A stretch of 64,000 bases of DNA from Litoditis marina (lineage: Eukaryota; Nematoda; Chromadorea; Rhabditida; Rhabditidae), in assembly GCA_964036275.1 (NCBI GenBank), contig OZ038433.1, positions 8,659,048-8,723,047 of the forward strand. Direction: 5' to 3'. Shown piece by piece: positions 44,628 through 56,178 of the stretch. A program made the translations under genes and the position numbers. The notes beneath the pieces were generated by a model. The model did not search any database. It was given only the letters and a program-made list of their open reading frames with translations, and was not told where the DNA came from. The number at the start of each line of letters is the position of its first letter. Within the stretch, counting starts at the first letter, position 1.

Positions 44628-45140
44628 GATTCTAGTGAGGGTAAACATACATAATTTCTACTCGAATTGGTTTTGTTAATTGCTTGGTTGCTTGGAGCTT
44701 CAGTTTAAACGAGAGAAACAAATCAAAGAGAAATAACGTAGTTACATTTTTCAGAGTTTTTTCTAAACATCTGCAGTGTTCCATATTTCCTACAATATAT
44801 TGTTTCAAATAACACTCAACAAAGTGATCGGTGTCTCTATTGTGCTGTCTACTGTAACAGTTTAGGGTGAGAAACATCGTTCCGAAATAAAGAAAATTGT
44901 AATATAATTCCATGATATAAACAATTGAATTAGAATGAAATACAGATAAATAACCACATTTTACTAACTACTTCAACAAACACGTCATCATGAAATAATA
45001 CAAACAATACTATATTATCAACCACCAACGCGACCCAAACACATGTTTTTCGAGGAATTTTCCACGACGTGAAGCTAAACAGACCCAAACTAACACCGTT
45101 TCAGAGTTGATTATTGGAATGGAGTGCAGTATTCGGATTT

Positions 45141-47997
45141 TCATGCATGAAACGGAACGTTGAAATCTGTTTTCAGGCAACTCTGGCAGCTCAGAAGTTT
45201 TCCGACGTCGAGATCGAAGTTGACGTTGTAGTGGTTGGCGAATTGCGCAGTGGTAGTGATCACTAGCGCTCCAGACTTCGATACATAGGGATCAGTCTGA
45301 ATCGGATGAATAGTATTTGAAACATGTAATTTTTACATCGCAGCCATAATGAAATACTACAACTTTATATGGAATAAGAAAAATTCTGAATGTGCTTCTC
45401 TCTTTCTGTTCATGAACTTCAAAGTGTGACCCGCAACAGAAGCTTTTCATTGTTGTATTGAAAGGGGAAACTTCGATGGAGAACAAGCACCGTAGCAGGT
45501 CATGGAAAGGGTGAGATCAACCTGATCAAAAACAAGATCATTCTGTGGCATATCAAGACTCTGATTTACCCTGCTTGAACTTTGTACTTGTAGTCTAGAG
45601 ATATGAGAACAGAAGTAGTGTATATATGTTCATTGTGTGTATAGTTAACATAACATAATAATAATATGAGGAATGGCTATGCTTAGTTAGTTACCTTAAT
45701 CAATAAAAGAGGGATTCGGTGGGTACCGTAATCCCTGAGGGAAAGAGGGGGCATAAATGAATACAGTAGGAATAGGAATAGCAGGCAGAGCTGCGCAGGT
45801 GGGCGTCACATCTCGACTGACTTCTCTGGCCGGAGGGCCGGCTTATATACCCTCTTCTTGACGTCGGCTCCTTTGATGTTGGTCGTCGAGGCATCAGAAT
45901 TGACGAGAGAGCTGTCACAAAGTGGTGAGAACTGTCACTTTGTGATGAGAACTGTCACTTGTGTTAGATGGTGCCAGCCGGTACCAGTCGGTGCCAGGTA
46001 GTGCCTGGGGCTTGACAGGATTTGATGGATGGCTCGTTCTTGAGGGAAGTGAGTGCGGTTGTCAGCTACCGTAACCTCATATCTTCGGGTGTGTATTAAT
46101 CGAAGCCGGCTGCCCGCAACCGAACATGTGTCAGCTGTTTGAGTGACCAGCACAGATAGGAAGTAGATGTGTAGGGCGCTCAAGGCGTACATGATAGGCA
46201 TATTGTAAAATGTTTATGTCCAAGTATAAGTATTGTATAGGTGACCACAACCTAGGTCAGGTGACAGGTGCTGACGAGATACTTCAGCTCGAAGGTGACC
46301 TTTTCATGAGATGTTGCTATGGTGCTAGGTCTGCGAATACGTGAAACAGACCCGTTCTTTTTCTCAATAAGAGTTGGCTAACGTGGTTGTTAAGTTAATT
46401 AAAAAAGTCTCGTGTTTCATGTGAACTTCGACCTACTGGCCATCGCGTTTGGAGAAGTTTTTGAGTTCCGAGACTAGAGTTGGTTGCAATTTTTCAAGTT
46501 TTTTCGATTTCGTAGTTTTGAGTACAGCTCAATCTTCGCGTAATTTACATTCCGTTTCAAATCTAGATTGAAATTAAACGATCATATCGGCTACACACAC
46601 TTGTACGGATCACTTGTAACGTCCATTATGCAAACGGATGCCGGTTTGCCTTTGGGCTCGGATAGAAACTTCAAAACTGGCATTCAGATTTGCTATTGTT
46701 GGGTTTGTCTGATACGGTATGGTGACATCTGACCTGGTATGCTTCACGAACTGTTATATACATTACACTATTCATTCATCCAAGCTCACCCAGGACGGCG
46801 TATAGAACCCTGACCAGTATACAGTTGCTGTATCATTTTGTGTCCCATTCAGGTAGATTGTTTCGCCAGAATACGATTGAAAGGTCAGTTGGCCTTTTTT
46901 GGGAGTTCCCCGGTCACCGTTCGACCATCTGATAATAAGTCAAACATTTCATCCGATAAGATCCGATCTATCTCGAACAAATTCAAGCGAGGAGTCACTT
47001 CAACTCATGTTGTTCTCACTGAGTTACATTCTGATTTAGTTGTGAGAGAGGTTAGTAGATTACACTTTACTTTTTAGAAATTTGTTTTATGAAACGAATG
47101 ACGCCGCAGGATTTATTGGCTGATTCCAAACTCGAATATTGAGGAAGTCTTTCCGAATTGGAGGGACACTTCTATGTAAAGATATTAACGTGACAAACTT
47201 GATGCATGATGTGTTCCCAACCAGAAAGAACAGTTTCGATGTGGAGTCTGAAATGTTTGTGTACAGTACAATTGAAAGACTCCAACACGGTACGCGAACG
47301 CTATGTGACATTGAAGTATGAACATTTATTAGTTTTAATCCTCGGTGCATTGTTTATTCAGTTTGAGGTCTATATGACTTTCACCCACCGAGTCTCATAA
47401 TCTTCGTTCCATTGATGGTGGTAGTGGCATTGATTGAGTCGGGGTCAAAGATCAAAGGGAGGAGGAACAACCCGTTATTGGTCCCGTTTGAGCCTGAGGT
47501 GAACCATAAACAATGTAGAAATGTTCTAACACGCGGTTACCTTTTCCATCAGTGATATGATACGTGTACTGTGCATTCATAGTCTCTTTCAAAGTAGCTA
47601 ATGTTTTACAAACAATTTGATATAATCATCGGTTCAGTCATCCAGCATTGTTCATGTAGCATGTGCGAGTGCGAGTAACAGGGTAAATATATCCCTATTT
47701 CCACATTCTCTCATTACCATTCTTAATCTTCAGGGTAAGCAGCACAGTGTTCAATCGCAGAAAAATAGCTAGACCGGCCAGCATTAAAACCGCGAATAGA
47801 AAAAATAGTTCTCTAATCAAGTTTTTTTCATTTATACTTCGTGGAATTGACCAGTAGGACCTGTCCCCTGTGGTAACCCTGGAATAATTACTGTGGATAT
47901 CAGTAGGGCAATGAAGAAGGTTCTTACCTTGGTCAGCTGAGATGGTGTTATACAGTAGTATTCCGAAGAGAGCGCACCATTCCCGAGGTGGAATCAT
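45141..47997 (-). CDS. Secreted protein family member M2, middle exon unresolved
   Basis: Exons found: 47928-47997 (leader MIPPREWCALFGILLYNTIS), 47389-47493 (GLFLLPLIFDPDSI...IMRLG), 47190-47247 (LFFLVGNTSC) and last exon 45141-45296 (ALVITTTAQFANHYNV...LLSCQSC..., stop). Exon lengths and phases match M1 and M5. The WQW-type exon should lie between 45.3 and 47.2 kb; a candidate stretch near 46.90-47.00 kb (LFEIDRILSDEMFDLL) does not splice cleanly. This member may be a decaying gene or have a diverged exon. It is the most divergent of the copies. Confidence 0.6.
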
Positions 47998-48080
47998 TCT
48001 TCAACTGAAGCCGAGGTGCCAAGGATACGCAGCACATTCAGACAATTTACGAGGTTTGAAATTAACACTCCCAAGTGTTG
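47998..48080 (-). promoter_or_regulatory. 5' flank of M2, shared with a relic at 53.25 kb
   Basis: Sequence from ACGCAGCACATTCAGACAAT onward, immediately upstream of the M2 start, recurs at 53250-53325 with small changes. This indicates that a copy of the M2 upstream region was once present there; promoter function itself is inferred only from position. Confidence 0.4.
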
Positions 48081-48527
48081 CATGGTAACGCGGGCAATAA
48101 ATATAAAAACGAATGTAAAACTAGATGTGTTCGCATTTGGATTTTTTGTTAGAAATCTTTGAGTAAATGTATATGGGAAAGTTTAGTATAATCACTCTTG
48201 TAGTTTAGTCTGGTCTGTTCAAAATGGATACTTCACAGAGATTAGAATACTAGTTCATCACTACACCGTTTACAGTGAAACACCGAATTCTTCCAATAGC
48301 GTGCACAGTTTCTACTCGATGCTCGATTCTTCATGACACAGGCGGGTTTGGGGGCGATTGAGGGTGTTTTTCCATTGTTGGCGGTACGTTTATGTTTACA
48401 TAAACTGTTGAGAAGTTTCCATACATTCTGTACGGGTCAATGTTTCACTATAAAGGAGATGTAACTTGTTTGGAGGAGGTTGTTCCAAACGGCGGAGCAA
48501 CAAGTGAGGGATCGGATGTCTTGGAAA

Positions 48528-49156
48528 TCATACTAGATGGTTTTGCAGGTTCATTTTCTCTTATTTGGTTTGATTTGCACGTTCTCGAATGTCGAATGAA
48601 CCATTGTTTCACACAAATCGTTTTTACCTAAAGTTTCATGAGAAAACATAGCTTTTAATCTATTTTTATCAAATCCTTGCTGAATATGAACAAGGAAAAA
48701 CACGTAGTAATGTCCGCACACATCGGAAAAGAGCGCTTGTATAGATATCTTGAGCACTTGTTCAACACGTGAAAGAGAGTGTTTCAAATAGTCGAAGATG
48801 TTCTCACAGACAGAGGACCCACTAGAATCCAAATAGTCTGCAACCTAATTCTAAGTTATGAAACAAGCCACCCAGTGTTCGCCAAAACTATTGCTAGCGG
48901 CAGTGTTTCAGACTAGACTCGTACATTTTTTCACTGGTTAAAGAGGAAAAGAAATCTGTTGCGAGAGTACCAGGGAAGGTAGTCTTGGTGAATTGACAAT
49001 TTTTCAAAATACCATTCAACTCAGCGGTTGACATGTTGGGTTGACGCCAACAAAGGAAGACCTTCTTCCCAAGGCAGCCCTTCGTTTCGGAACATGAAGC
49101 ATGGCTGTCCCTAGTGGATCTATGACCCGGACCGGTTCGAAATTCAGACAATAGCC
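48528..49156 (-). CDS. Unrecognised cysteine-containing gene, 5' end missing
   Basis: Exon 49013-49156 (acceptor TTTTTTCAG, includes CSETKGCLGKKVFLCW) joins in phase to 48628-48837 (acceptor TTGCAG, includes NIFDYLKHSLSRVEQVLKI). A 5-base terminal exon at 48528-48532 would add one residue and a stop. Alternatively, the first exon could read through to a TAG at 48894 and be terminal. No signal exon is visible upstream, where a foldback element begins at 49425, so the 5' end may have been lost. The plus strand at 48440-48549 is also open, which leaves some doubt. Confidence 0.45.
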
Positions 49157-49424
49157 CTGAAAAAATCGAACCGAATATACGAAGTTAGATAAAATGTGAA
49201 CTTCATCAATTTTAGAACAATAGAGTCACACAACTCACTCGCCTTATCACTGAGGTCAGCGACCTAGCTGTTTCATCAATTGCTCTCTAGTTCTAGAAAA
49301 AATCACAGCTTAGTTGAAACAAGGAAATCGATATGAAGTGAGTCAAAATTCACACACCTTAGCTTTTTCGTTTCTAGAAGAGCTTTCTGTTCATATGCAG
49401 AAAAACAGAGTTAATTAGTAAAAA

Positions 49425-49865
49425 GTGGGGGACCAGGAAGTGTGTGAGTTCTGTTCGGTTTCACCGTTTTCAGCAAAAAGTGAACAATACGAGGTAGGAA
49501 GTGTGCAACAAAAATAGAACAATACATTGGTTTGCACAACGGTTCACAGCGTACGTACGTTAAACCACCTGTACACTGACGCTAAAATCAGGATTCTTGT
49601 GATAAATGTTTTTTTGTGAACCGTTGTGCAAACCAATGTATTGTTCTATTTTTGTTGCACACTTCCTGCCTCGTATTGTTCTGTTTTTGCTGAAAACGGT
49701 GAAACCGAACAGAACTCACACACTTCCTGGTCCCCCACTTTTTACTAATTGTTCTCTTTTTGCTAGTTGTACTAGTACAATCACTCATTGATTAGAACAA
49801 TCAGAATGAAATTCGAAAATTGGTGACTATCAAACATCCTGATTACTGGGCGAAGTTTCGAGTTC
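49425..49865. repeat. Foldback element, copy 2, left end lost
   Basis: GACCAGGAAGTGTGTGAGTT and the following 100 bp are repeated inverted at 49620-49735. This copy retains the right outer arm that matches bases 1-100 of the window inverted, but lacks the corresponding left outer arm. The two copies together define the whole element. Confidence 0.75.
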
Positions 49866-49889
49866 TCAAACGGTGTGATCCGGGTTTTC

Positions 49890-50770
49890 AAGTTATTTTT
49901 GGCGCCAATTGACCATTAAAATTGGCGTGATTGGCGGAACTTTTAATAACCACAAAACCGTACTTTTTCGCCTATTTCATGAAAATCTGAGCTTTGGGAA
50001 AAATCTGAGTCATTACAGTACAACGCAATGCTTTACTTATTTGGCGCCAACCGGCGCCAGCGTTTGGCGCCAATAATCATACATGTTACTCCAATCGGTG
50101 AAAAAGAACTGGAACGAACGGTTTCAACCAATTAGCACAGTTTCCGACAATTTTTTGTTCGGAAACCAATTTTGGCGCCAATTGGCGGATAAACGGGCTT
50201 TTCGGCGCCAAATGTCGAAGAAATGTGGATAAAATGTTGATCCGCTTGTCAACTCTGTGGAGCGACAGCCGAACGCTAACCACTTGACCACTCTAGGGGG
50301 CCGAGTGGTCAAGTGGTTAGCGTTCGGCTGTCGCTCCACAGACCTGGGTTCGATCCCCGCTCGCCGCGGCATCTATATGGCGGACCGCATGAGCTGGTTA
50401 CAAAGCTCACCCATGCCTATCTCCACCCCCTCTACGGACAGTCCTTATACGGTTGATATGTGATTTGTGTGACTATGTGCTTCATTCAATAAAAGTAATA
50501 CACGGCTGAAATAGTTGCCGTAAAAGACTATTATTATCATAACTAAATGTATAGTTCTTACATCTGTGAACGAATCTGGTCGTTACTTCGCTAAGGTCGT
50601 CTTCATTTGGCGCCAATAGGCGCCCGCGTTTGGCGCCATTTGATGATAATGGCACCATGTTTTGAAAATCAGGTTGAACCTACTTTTATAACATCTGTGC
50701 GAAATTTCAAATTTAACTCATGGAAACACGTATTTTCCAGCTTTTGGCGCCATCTGGCGCTAGCGCCAAG
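49890..50770. repeat. TTGGCGCCAA repeat cluster
   Basis: At least eight TTGGCGCCA or GGCGCC palindromic words occur between 49900 and 50765, in two blocks around a tRNA-derived hairpin. GC-rich words in an AT-rich setting suggest a degenerate element into which, or alongside which, the tRNA-like sequence inserted. Confidence 0.65.
50255..50372 (+). other. tRNA-derived sequence with inverted half-copy
   Basis: 50302-50357 has an A-box-like TGGTCAAGTGG and a B-box GGTTCGATCC at tRNA spacing, beginning GGCCGAGTGGTCAAGTGG as in class II tRNAs. Acceptor and anticodon stems do not pair well, so a functional tRNA is unlikely. Bases 50255-50292 are the near-exact inverse of 50302-50340, making a strong hairpin. 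Best read as a tRNA-derived SINE head or tRNA pseudogene; AATAAAAGTAATACACGGCT follows at 50489. Confidence 0.55.
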
Positions 50771-52721
50771 CGTTAAACATAACGTGACATCACCAAACTT
50801 CCGGAGCCGTGCCAACTGTGGGGTTTACACATGTGTGCCAAATTTCAGCCGAATCGGTCCAGTAGTTAAAAAAATAATTTTCTATGCGGACACCGGACGA
50901 GCGACGAGGGACGAGGGACAACGGAAATTTTTTTAATAACGACACGGCAGCATAACTTTTTTTAACCTTTACCGATTCTTCTAATTTTTCCACACAACAT
51001 GTATTTACTAGATATCTAGCTCTCTCTCTTTTTAACTTACGAAAAAAGTTTTATTTGAAGAGTTTTGTGGTTTGAAAGCCAAAAATGGGTGCGCAATGGC
51101 CAAACCAAACACAACTCACACGCAGCGCTTCGCGCTGCGCGCGATAATGCATTGTGAAAAGTAAAATGCAAAAAATAAAATCTGAAAATAAGAACTTTTA
51201 CACCTTGACTTCCGTAGGATTTGTAGACCAATTTTTTTCTGGTTTCCAGAAGTCTATAAAAAACAAAAGGCTATGAAGACGAGGATTCACTGCGTATAGT
51301 TCACAGATTTTTGGTAAGCAAATCAGTCACGCATCAGTACTTTAGAATATGTGAGTACATAATTCAATCTACCGAGGGGTTTCCAGAGGGAGAAAGGGAA
51401 TGGAAAATATAGTCATACCTTCGTGTATCGAATTATCCCTTAGTTTGACGAACTATGATTGCCGGCCTCCAAAGAGAAACCCATTTCCTTAATGTCCCCG
51501 TCTTCCAGTCCGCGTTATCGCGCTCAAAATAAGATAACTTGAGCAGATAGTCATATACTAGAAGTAATTTGAATAATCACGTAAAGTTAAAATTGTAATG
51601 ATAAATTGTGCACTTTGTCATAGAACATTCCCGACTGTGTTTAACATGTTTCACGTGACTGTGAAACTGACTAACAGTATACAAGGTTCTTGTGTCTTAC
51701 ATTAAAAAAAGGAACGAAAATAGTGTCGATCGAAGCCGCGATGACGCATTTCCGTCTTTTATATTATCTCCCTTATCTGTAAAAGGATCTCGGTTAGCCT
51801 GGGATAATGCATGAGAGAAAACCCAATGAACGGATAAGAGTATTGATTGATGTGCTAAAATAGTAATTAGCATAGCTGATAATGGGTTTAGTAGACCCAT
51901 TTCTGCACTCATCAATACGTTCTCGGCCTGTAAGTTATGAAAAATACCAACAGAACAAAAAAGAAACCAAAAATGTATGTTCAACAATATATATCTATAA
52001 CGCCGATAGCATTTTTAGGATTTACAGAATGATGATTAATATAATTCAAAGTTCAAATGAAACGGAACGTTGTTTTTATCAGATCTGCTGCATCTAAAAA
52101 GTTGGGTGGAAACTGACCAGAAAGTTAGATTGGAGGAAATCAGTGCAACTGGTGAAGTTTTTGTTCATAAGCCCTGATCTAACACAAAACTCGTCGTTAC
52201 CATGCGACTTGATTCTATAGAAAAACTTGACATCTGGACCAACATCAGAATAATAACACTTTAATCAAGTTCGCGCAAGTTGTACTCATGAGTCCATCTT
52301 ATGAAGGCTGCTCTGAAGGTCTGTTCTCCACACTCAACTCCTATGAGTAACATCTCGTGTTAGCGAGAACAAGATCTTAAGTAGTTTAATTGTTTTTGTG
52401 TGGCAATAAAGAGACAATTTCCGATTTTTATTATAATGAAAAGTGCCATATCAATCCCTAGTTATCTCATTTTATTAATCAAAAGTTTCCCCATGTCTTG
52501 TTGAAACACATCACAAACACATGTCTCGGTGTCTGTTTATAAGTTTTGTATTGGTTCAAAATAGAACTGAAACAATTGTCTATCACGCCGGAGACAAAAA
52601 TTATGAAACACAAGAACACGCATACTGGCTCATACTTTTTGAAAACTATTCGTACGGTCAAAAACTAGACGAAAAACCAACCCAGATTAAGCTGCATGCA
52701 TGAGCAACGGACGGGACGTAC
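50771..52721. other. No supported gene
   Basis: Contains a CGAGCGACGAGGGACGAGGG short repeat at 50899-50918 and GC-rich CGCAGCGCTTCGCGCTGCGCG palindromic words near 51122-51141. Open frames at 51697-51987 and 52479-52703 lack splice support. Otherwise featureless AT-rich sequence. Confidence 0.4.
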
Positions 52722-52897
52722 CAAAATTGCCCCAAAAAAACAAGCACTGCATGACTTGTTCCCAACGAGAAAGAACACATCCTCCAATGCCATCTGAATT
52801 TATGTTTTAGAGAATTCAATGCCACTTGAGCTGCAGAGCGGTTGTGACCGTAACTACGTAGTGCAGTAATAGGATACCATTCCATGGAGAGGTACAT
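52722..52897 (-). pseudogene. Secreted protein family relic M3
   Basis: The minus strand reads MYLSMEWYPI from 52897, matching the leader exons of M1 and M5, but soon loses the hydrophobic core and the donor. A degenerate FFLVGNKSC exon follows at 52722-52793 with acceptor AAATTCAG; relative to other copies its frame is shifted by one base. The FLPLVFDPN exon between them is deleted and no downstream exons remain. This is a clear remnant of a fifth array member. Confidence 0.75.
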
Positions 52898-52929
52898 TTG
52901 TGAACTCGCCAAACCCCTTACCATACAAA

Positions 52930-53330
52930 ATCGATGGTACGGTGTCCACAACGGTTTGACAAATCTTATATAGTCGCCGTTTTTCCTATAAAGACAGCAG
53001 AGGGTTCAATTGATTGAGCGATGCGGGGCGAGCGGTCGTTGATTATCTGCCAGCAAGCGAGAGAGTGTGTAGATCAATGATGCGCAGACGAACTGGCCGC
53101 TCGCCAAACGGTGTCCACAAAGGTTTGACAAATCCTATATATCAACAATTAGCGTAAAAACCTTGTACTGTCGAGAGCATGCGGGTTTTTGATGATGACA
53201 GGTAACATTGATGTAGTGATCCAGGCTGTTCAGAAATTTGTCGAGTTCGACGCAGCACATTTAGACAATTTACGAGGTCTAGAAATAACACTTCCAATGG
53301 TCGCATGGAAACGCAAGCAGTGAATACGAG
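52930..53330. repeat. Local duplications from the secreted-protein array
   Basis: CGGTGTCCACAA and GGTTTGACAAATC, in the same order, occur at 52939-52965 and again at 53108-53135. Bases 53250-53325 repeat the upstream flank of M2 (ACGCAGCACATT, GACAATTTACGAGGT). These fragments mark unequal exchange or gene death within the array. Confidence 0.6.
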
Positions 53331-54346
53331 TAACCATTGTAGATTTGAGAACTGATCAGCTACTTGGGAAGTAGCTCACCAACTTGTTACGCGCAGTTTC
53401 GCTGACCAGTAAGCTGGCGAGGTGCGCAGCAGCGAGAGAGTGTGCTATTTTGAGAGGACAGATGGGCGAAAAGCGCCACACGATCAAATCAACGGAGACC
53501 ACGTTTTGTTGGTGAGGTGCTGGTGAGGTGGCAATCAGCTTCTTTTTCCTTTCATGTTGAAATTTATCATTGTTGTGTTTGGTAATTCACACTACTAAAC
53601 TATTTTTTTTTATTTACCTTACTGTTTCTCAAATAGTATGTTTCGGCCTATGATGTTTATGCAGTTCGAATGTAATTAGGTATAAATATATTTCAAAGAA
53701 TGTAAGTTCTCCGAATTACATGATTCCGATGGTATTATCATCAGTATTGTTTTGAAGTAGTCCAAATTAGCATAATCACCTTGCTTACGCAATTCATTTC
53801 TTTTGCAAACTCTGAATACAAAAAACTGGAAAATTAAAAAAAAAATAGTTCCAGACAGTAGAAAGGTTTTCCCATTTCCCTTGACTTATTGATATCCTTT
53901 TCTATATTCCATTCAGTTCGATCTTAAACGATGATAGTTCCATTTCTCTTTGTTTTTCACACAAATTCTGCTACATATATCTCAAGTGATATATTTTCAG
54001 CTCGGGACTGTAAGATAATATGGTCGGAACAACATATAACTGGAACAACATAGTTCACAGTTGGAAGTTTACAAGAGTGTGAAGAAGGAAGCTCGAAATA
54101 TTTGGATAGTTGTTTGGTGTTACTATAAAATCGTACTCAATGAATAAACGAGTATATTTCACTGGTCAATATTGAGATTTTTGGTTCTCGGTTTCTCATG
54201 GTAGCGAGTGTATTCCAAAAGCTTAGCTAAAACTACTGTTTCAATATAGTTTGTTCCATTCGCTTTGAGATTTGTTGACATTTCTCAAAATTGTAAATGC
54301 CGCATGAACCGGTATATCACGCCTCCTATGTATCGTTAGAAAATGT
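53331..54346. other. No supported gene
   Basis: AT-rich, with no phase-consistent exons and no strong repeat beyond a few AG-rich words near 53430-53470 that resemble 53035-53065. Confidence 0.4.
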
Positions 54347-54415
54347 GTCAAAATAGCGCAGTGGCTAATGAGTCGGACTACCAGACTGAGGTCGCAGGTT
54401 CGAATCCTCCAATTA
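54347..54415 (+). other. tRNA-like sequence with intact A and B boxes
   Basis: The A box TAGCGCAGTGG (54354-54364) and B box GGTTCGAATCC (54397-54407) are canonical and correctly spaced. The anticodon arm folds poorly and no conventional T33 plus matching stem could be placed. The acceptor stem lacks pairing, so I call it a tRNA pseudogene or SINE head rather than a tRNA gene. Confidence 0.5.
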
Positions 54416-54884
54416 TTTTTCACATACTTCGCCAATACATGAATAATTTGTATTGAACTTGTTTATAGTTCAAAGTGCAACTATAGTTGCGAATACTCAT
54501 TCTTGTTATTGGTTATTTCGATGAAAATTATTCAAAATGGAGAATTTCTATTTAAATTATTCATACTGAAAAGTTTCAATACGAATTTTTCATATGAGTT
54601 TCTCAAATTGAGAATTCGAATTGTAATTAAACATGCGTACTAAATACGTTGTTCCATGGAAAATTTGAAGAAATGCGTCAAATCGGGTTTTCCTTATAAA
54701 TTGTACCATCTATATTTCTCCCACAGAGATTTTCCATATACGTGTGTTTGTGCTAGTATGTGTGAGATGTTCGAAAATTTCGGCCTTATATATGTAGTTT
54801 TGTTGGGTAGGCATTATTTGGTGAATATAGTTCGCTCTCACTTTAAAATTCAGTGGGAAAAAATTAAGTATTGATTGAAAAACT

Positions 54885-54965
54885 GGTGAGCTGACGAGGA
54901 GCTCGTCAGTTCCTCGTGAACCTCGTGAGTAGACCTCACGAGGTTCACTCATGAGATCTCGCCAG
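54885..54965. repeat. CTCACGAGGTT palindrome
   Basis: GTTCCTCGTGAACCTCGTGA and, after five bases, CTCACGAGGTTCAC form a hairpin. Related words (CTCACGAG, CATGAGCTACTCGTGAA) recur at 63130-63270. Confidence 0.65.
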
Positions 54966-55248
54966 TTTTGGAGGGATTGCTACAGCGCCAGATGTGTTCC
55001 CAAAAGTAGTAAAACGCTTCTCTTTAATTGTACCAACTGATAACGCAAAAAGTAATTTGTTAGTTCGACAATTACAGTACAAAGAGTTTGTTCAAAATTT
55101 GTTTTTTTTTTCAAATGTTTATACCACTTTGAAATAGTCCATTTGTGTTTTGTCAAGTCTTCTCGTCATTTGTCCCAAACTCATGAGCAACTTGTGCTCA
55201 GGACCTTTTCATACTGTCACTGCTCCTGCACGGTTTAAATCTGTCTGA

Positions 55249-55371
55249 GGCCGTATGCATGAAACATCCCGGGCCGGGTTGCGACTCTACATACCGAGCT
55301 CGATTCGATCCCTGCCGATTGAGGTCGCAATAACATCCCACCCCGGCCCGGGATGGTTCATGCATACGGCC
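55249..55371. repeat. 123-bp foldback repeat
   Basis: Terminal arms GGCCGTATGCATGAA and TTCATGCATACGGCC are perfect inverses, with CATCCCGGGCCGGG / CCCGGCCCGGGATG also pairing inside. It lies downstream of relic M4, where that gene's later exons would be expected. Confidence 0.85.
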
Positions 55372-55449
55372 CAATCTATATTCTAATTGTATGAAGAATT
55401 TCTAAAACGCAGTGAAGTGATGTAAGAGAAAGAGAATCAATTCACTTAC

Positions 55450-56178
55450 GACTTGAATCCGCGGCCAGCACTGCATGATTTGTTCCCAACAAGGAAAAAT
55501 ACGTCCGAGCCGTCTGAAATTATTGACCTGAACGCCTTTGGAAACGCACTATTGTCCGTGCTAGTACACTATAAAGATGGCCAAATACAAACGCTATATA
55601 AAAACTTCCGTGATTTTCAACATGTGAGACCGGTTGTACAACCTGGGTGAACTTGTAAAACGGTAAAGGATTATTTGAGTTTGGCCGAAGCTTTTCGAAG
55701 TCAAGTTCGGTACCAAAACGCTATGAAACGATCGTTTTCCGGATGTTCTATGTGTTTTATATTCGTACAAACCGACCAATTCGCATAATCTTGGCTTCAG
55801 TGCTGTGTAGGGTGGCTTCAATCTTATTTGGGTCGAACACCAAGGGGAGAAAATATAACTCGTCAGCTGAAACATTCATGGCGTTTGATCGACGTTCATA
55901 TAACATTTCTATTCACAATACTCCATTACATATAGTCGGATCACATGTCTTTTCATTATAATTTCGAAAAAACACATTTGGGCAGTTCATTCACTCAGGG
56001 AACATCCTCACCCATTATGGAGACATAACCACTGCTTCGATCGTTTTATACCAACTCTGTGCTAATTATTGTTCAAGTCTACTAGCAATATTGAATAAAA
56101 GAAGTTACTTGTGTCCGTTTTCACAGCTGTTATCTGATACAGTATTGCAGCAAAAGGAGACCATCCCGGAAGGTGCAT
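55450..56178 (-). pseudogene. Secreted protein family member M4, 5' three exons only
   Basis: Exons 56109-56178 (MHLPGWSPFAAILYQITAV), 55777-55866 (DELYFLPLVFDPNKI...IMRIG) and 55450-55513 (DVFFLVGNKSC) are intact, with correct phases and donors. However, no WQW or C-terminal exon is present before the next features to the left, and a foldback repeat (55249-55371) occupies that space. It is either a truncated gene or spliced into an unrecognised sequence. The exons are close in sequence to M5, indicating a recent duplication. Confidence 0.7.

Noticed and set aside
46838..47077. Plus-strand 79-codon open frame (GQLAFFGSSPVTVRPSDNK)
   Set aside because: It has no acceptor, donor or partner exon on the plus strand and lies inside the M2 gene on the minus strand, where a diverged exon is expected.
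50302..50372. Functional tRNA gene
   Set aside because: The A and B boxes are present, but the anticodon and acceptor stems do not pair and half the sequence is duplicated inverted next to it.
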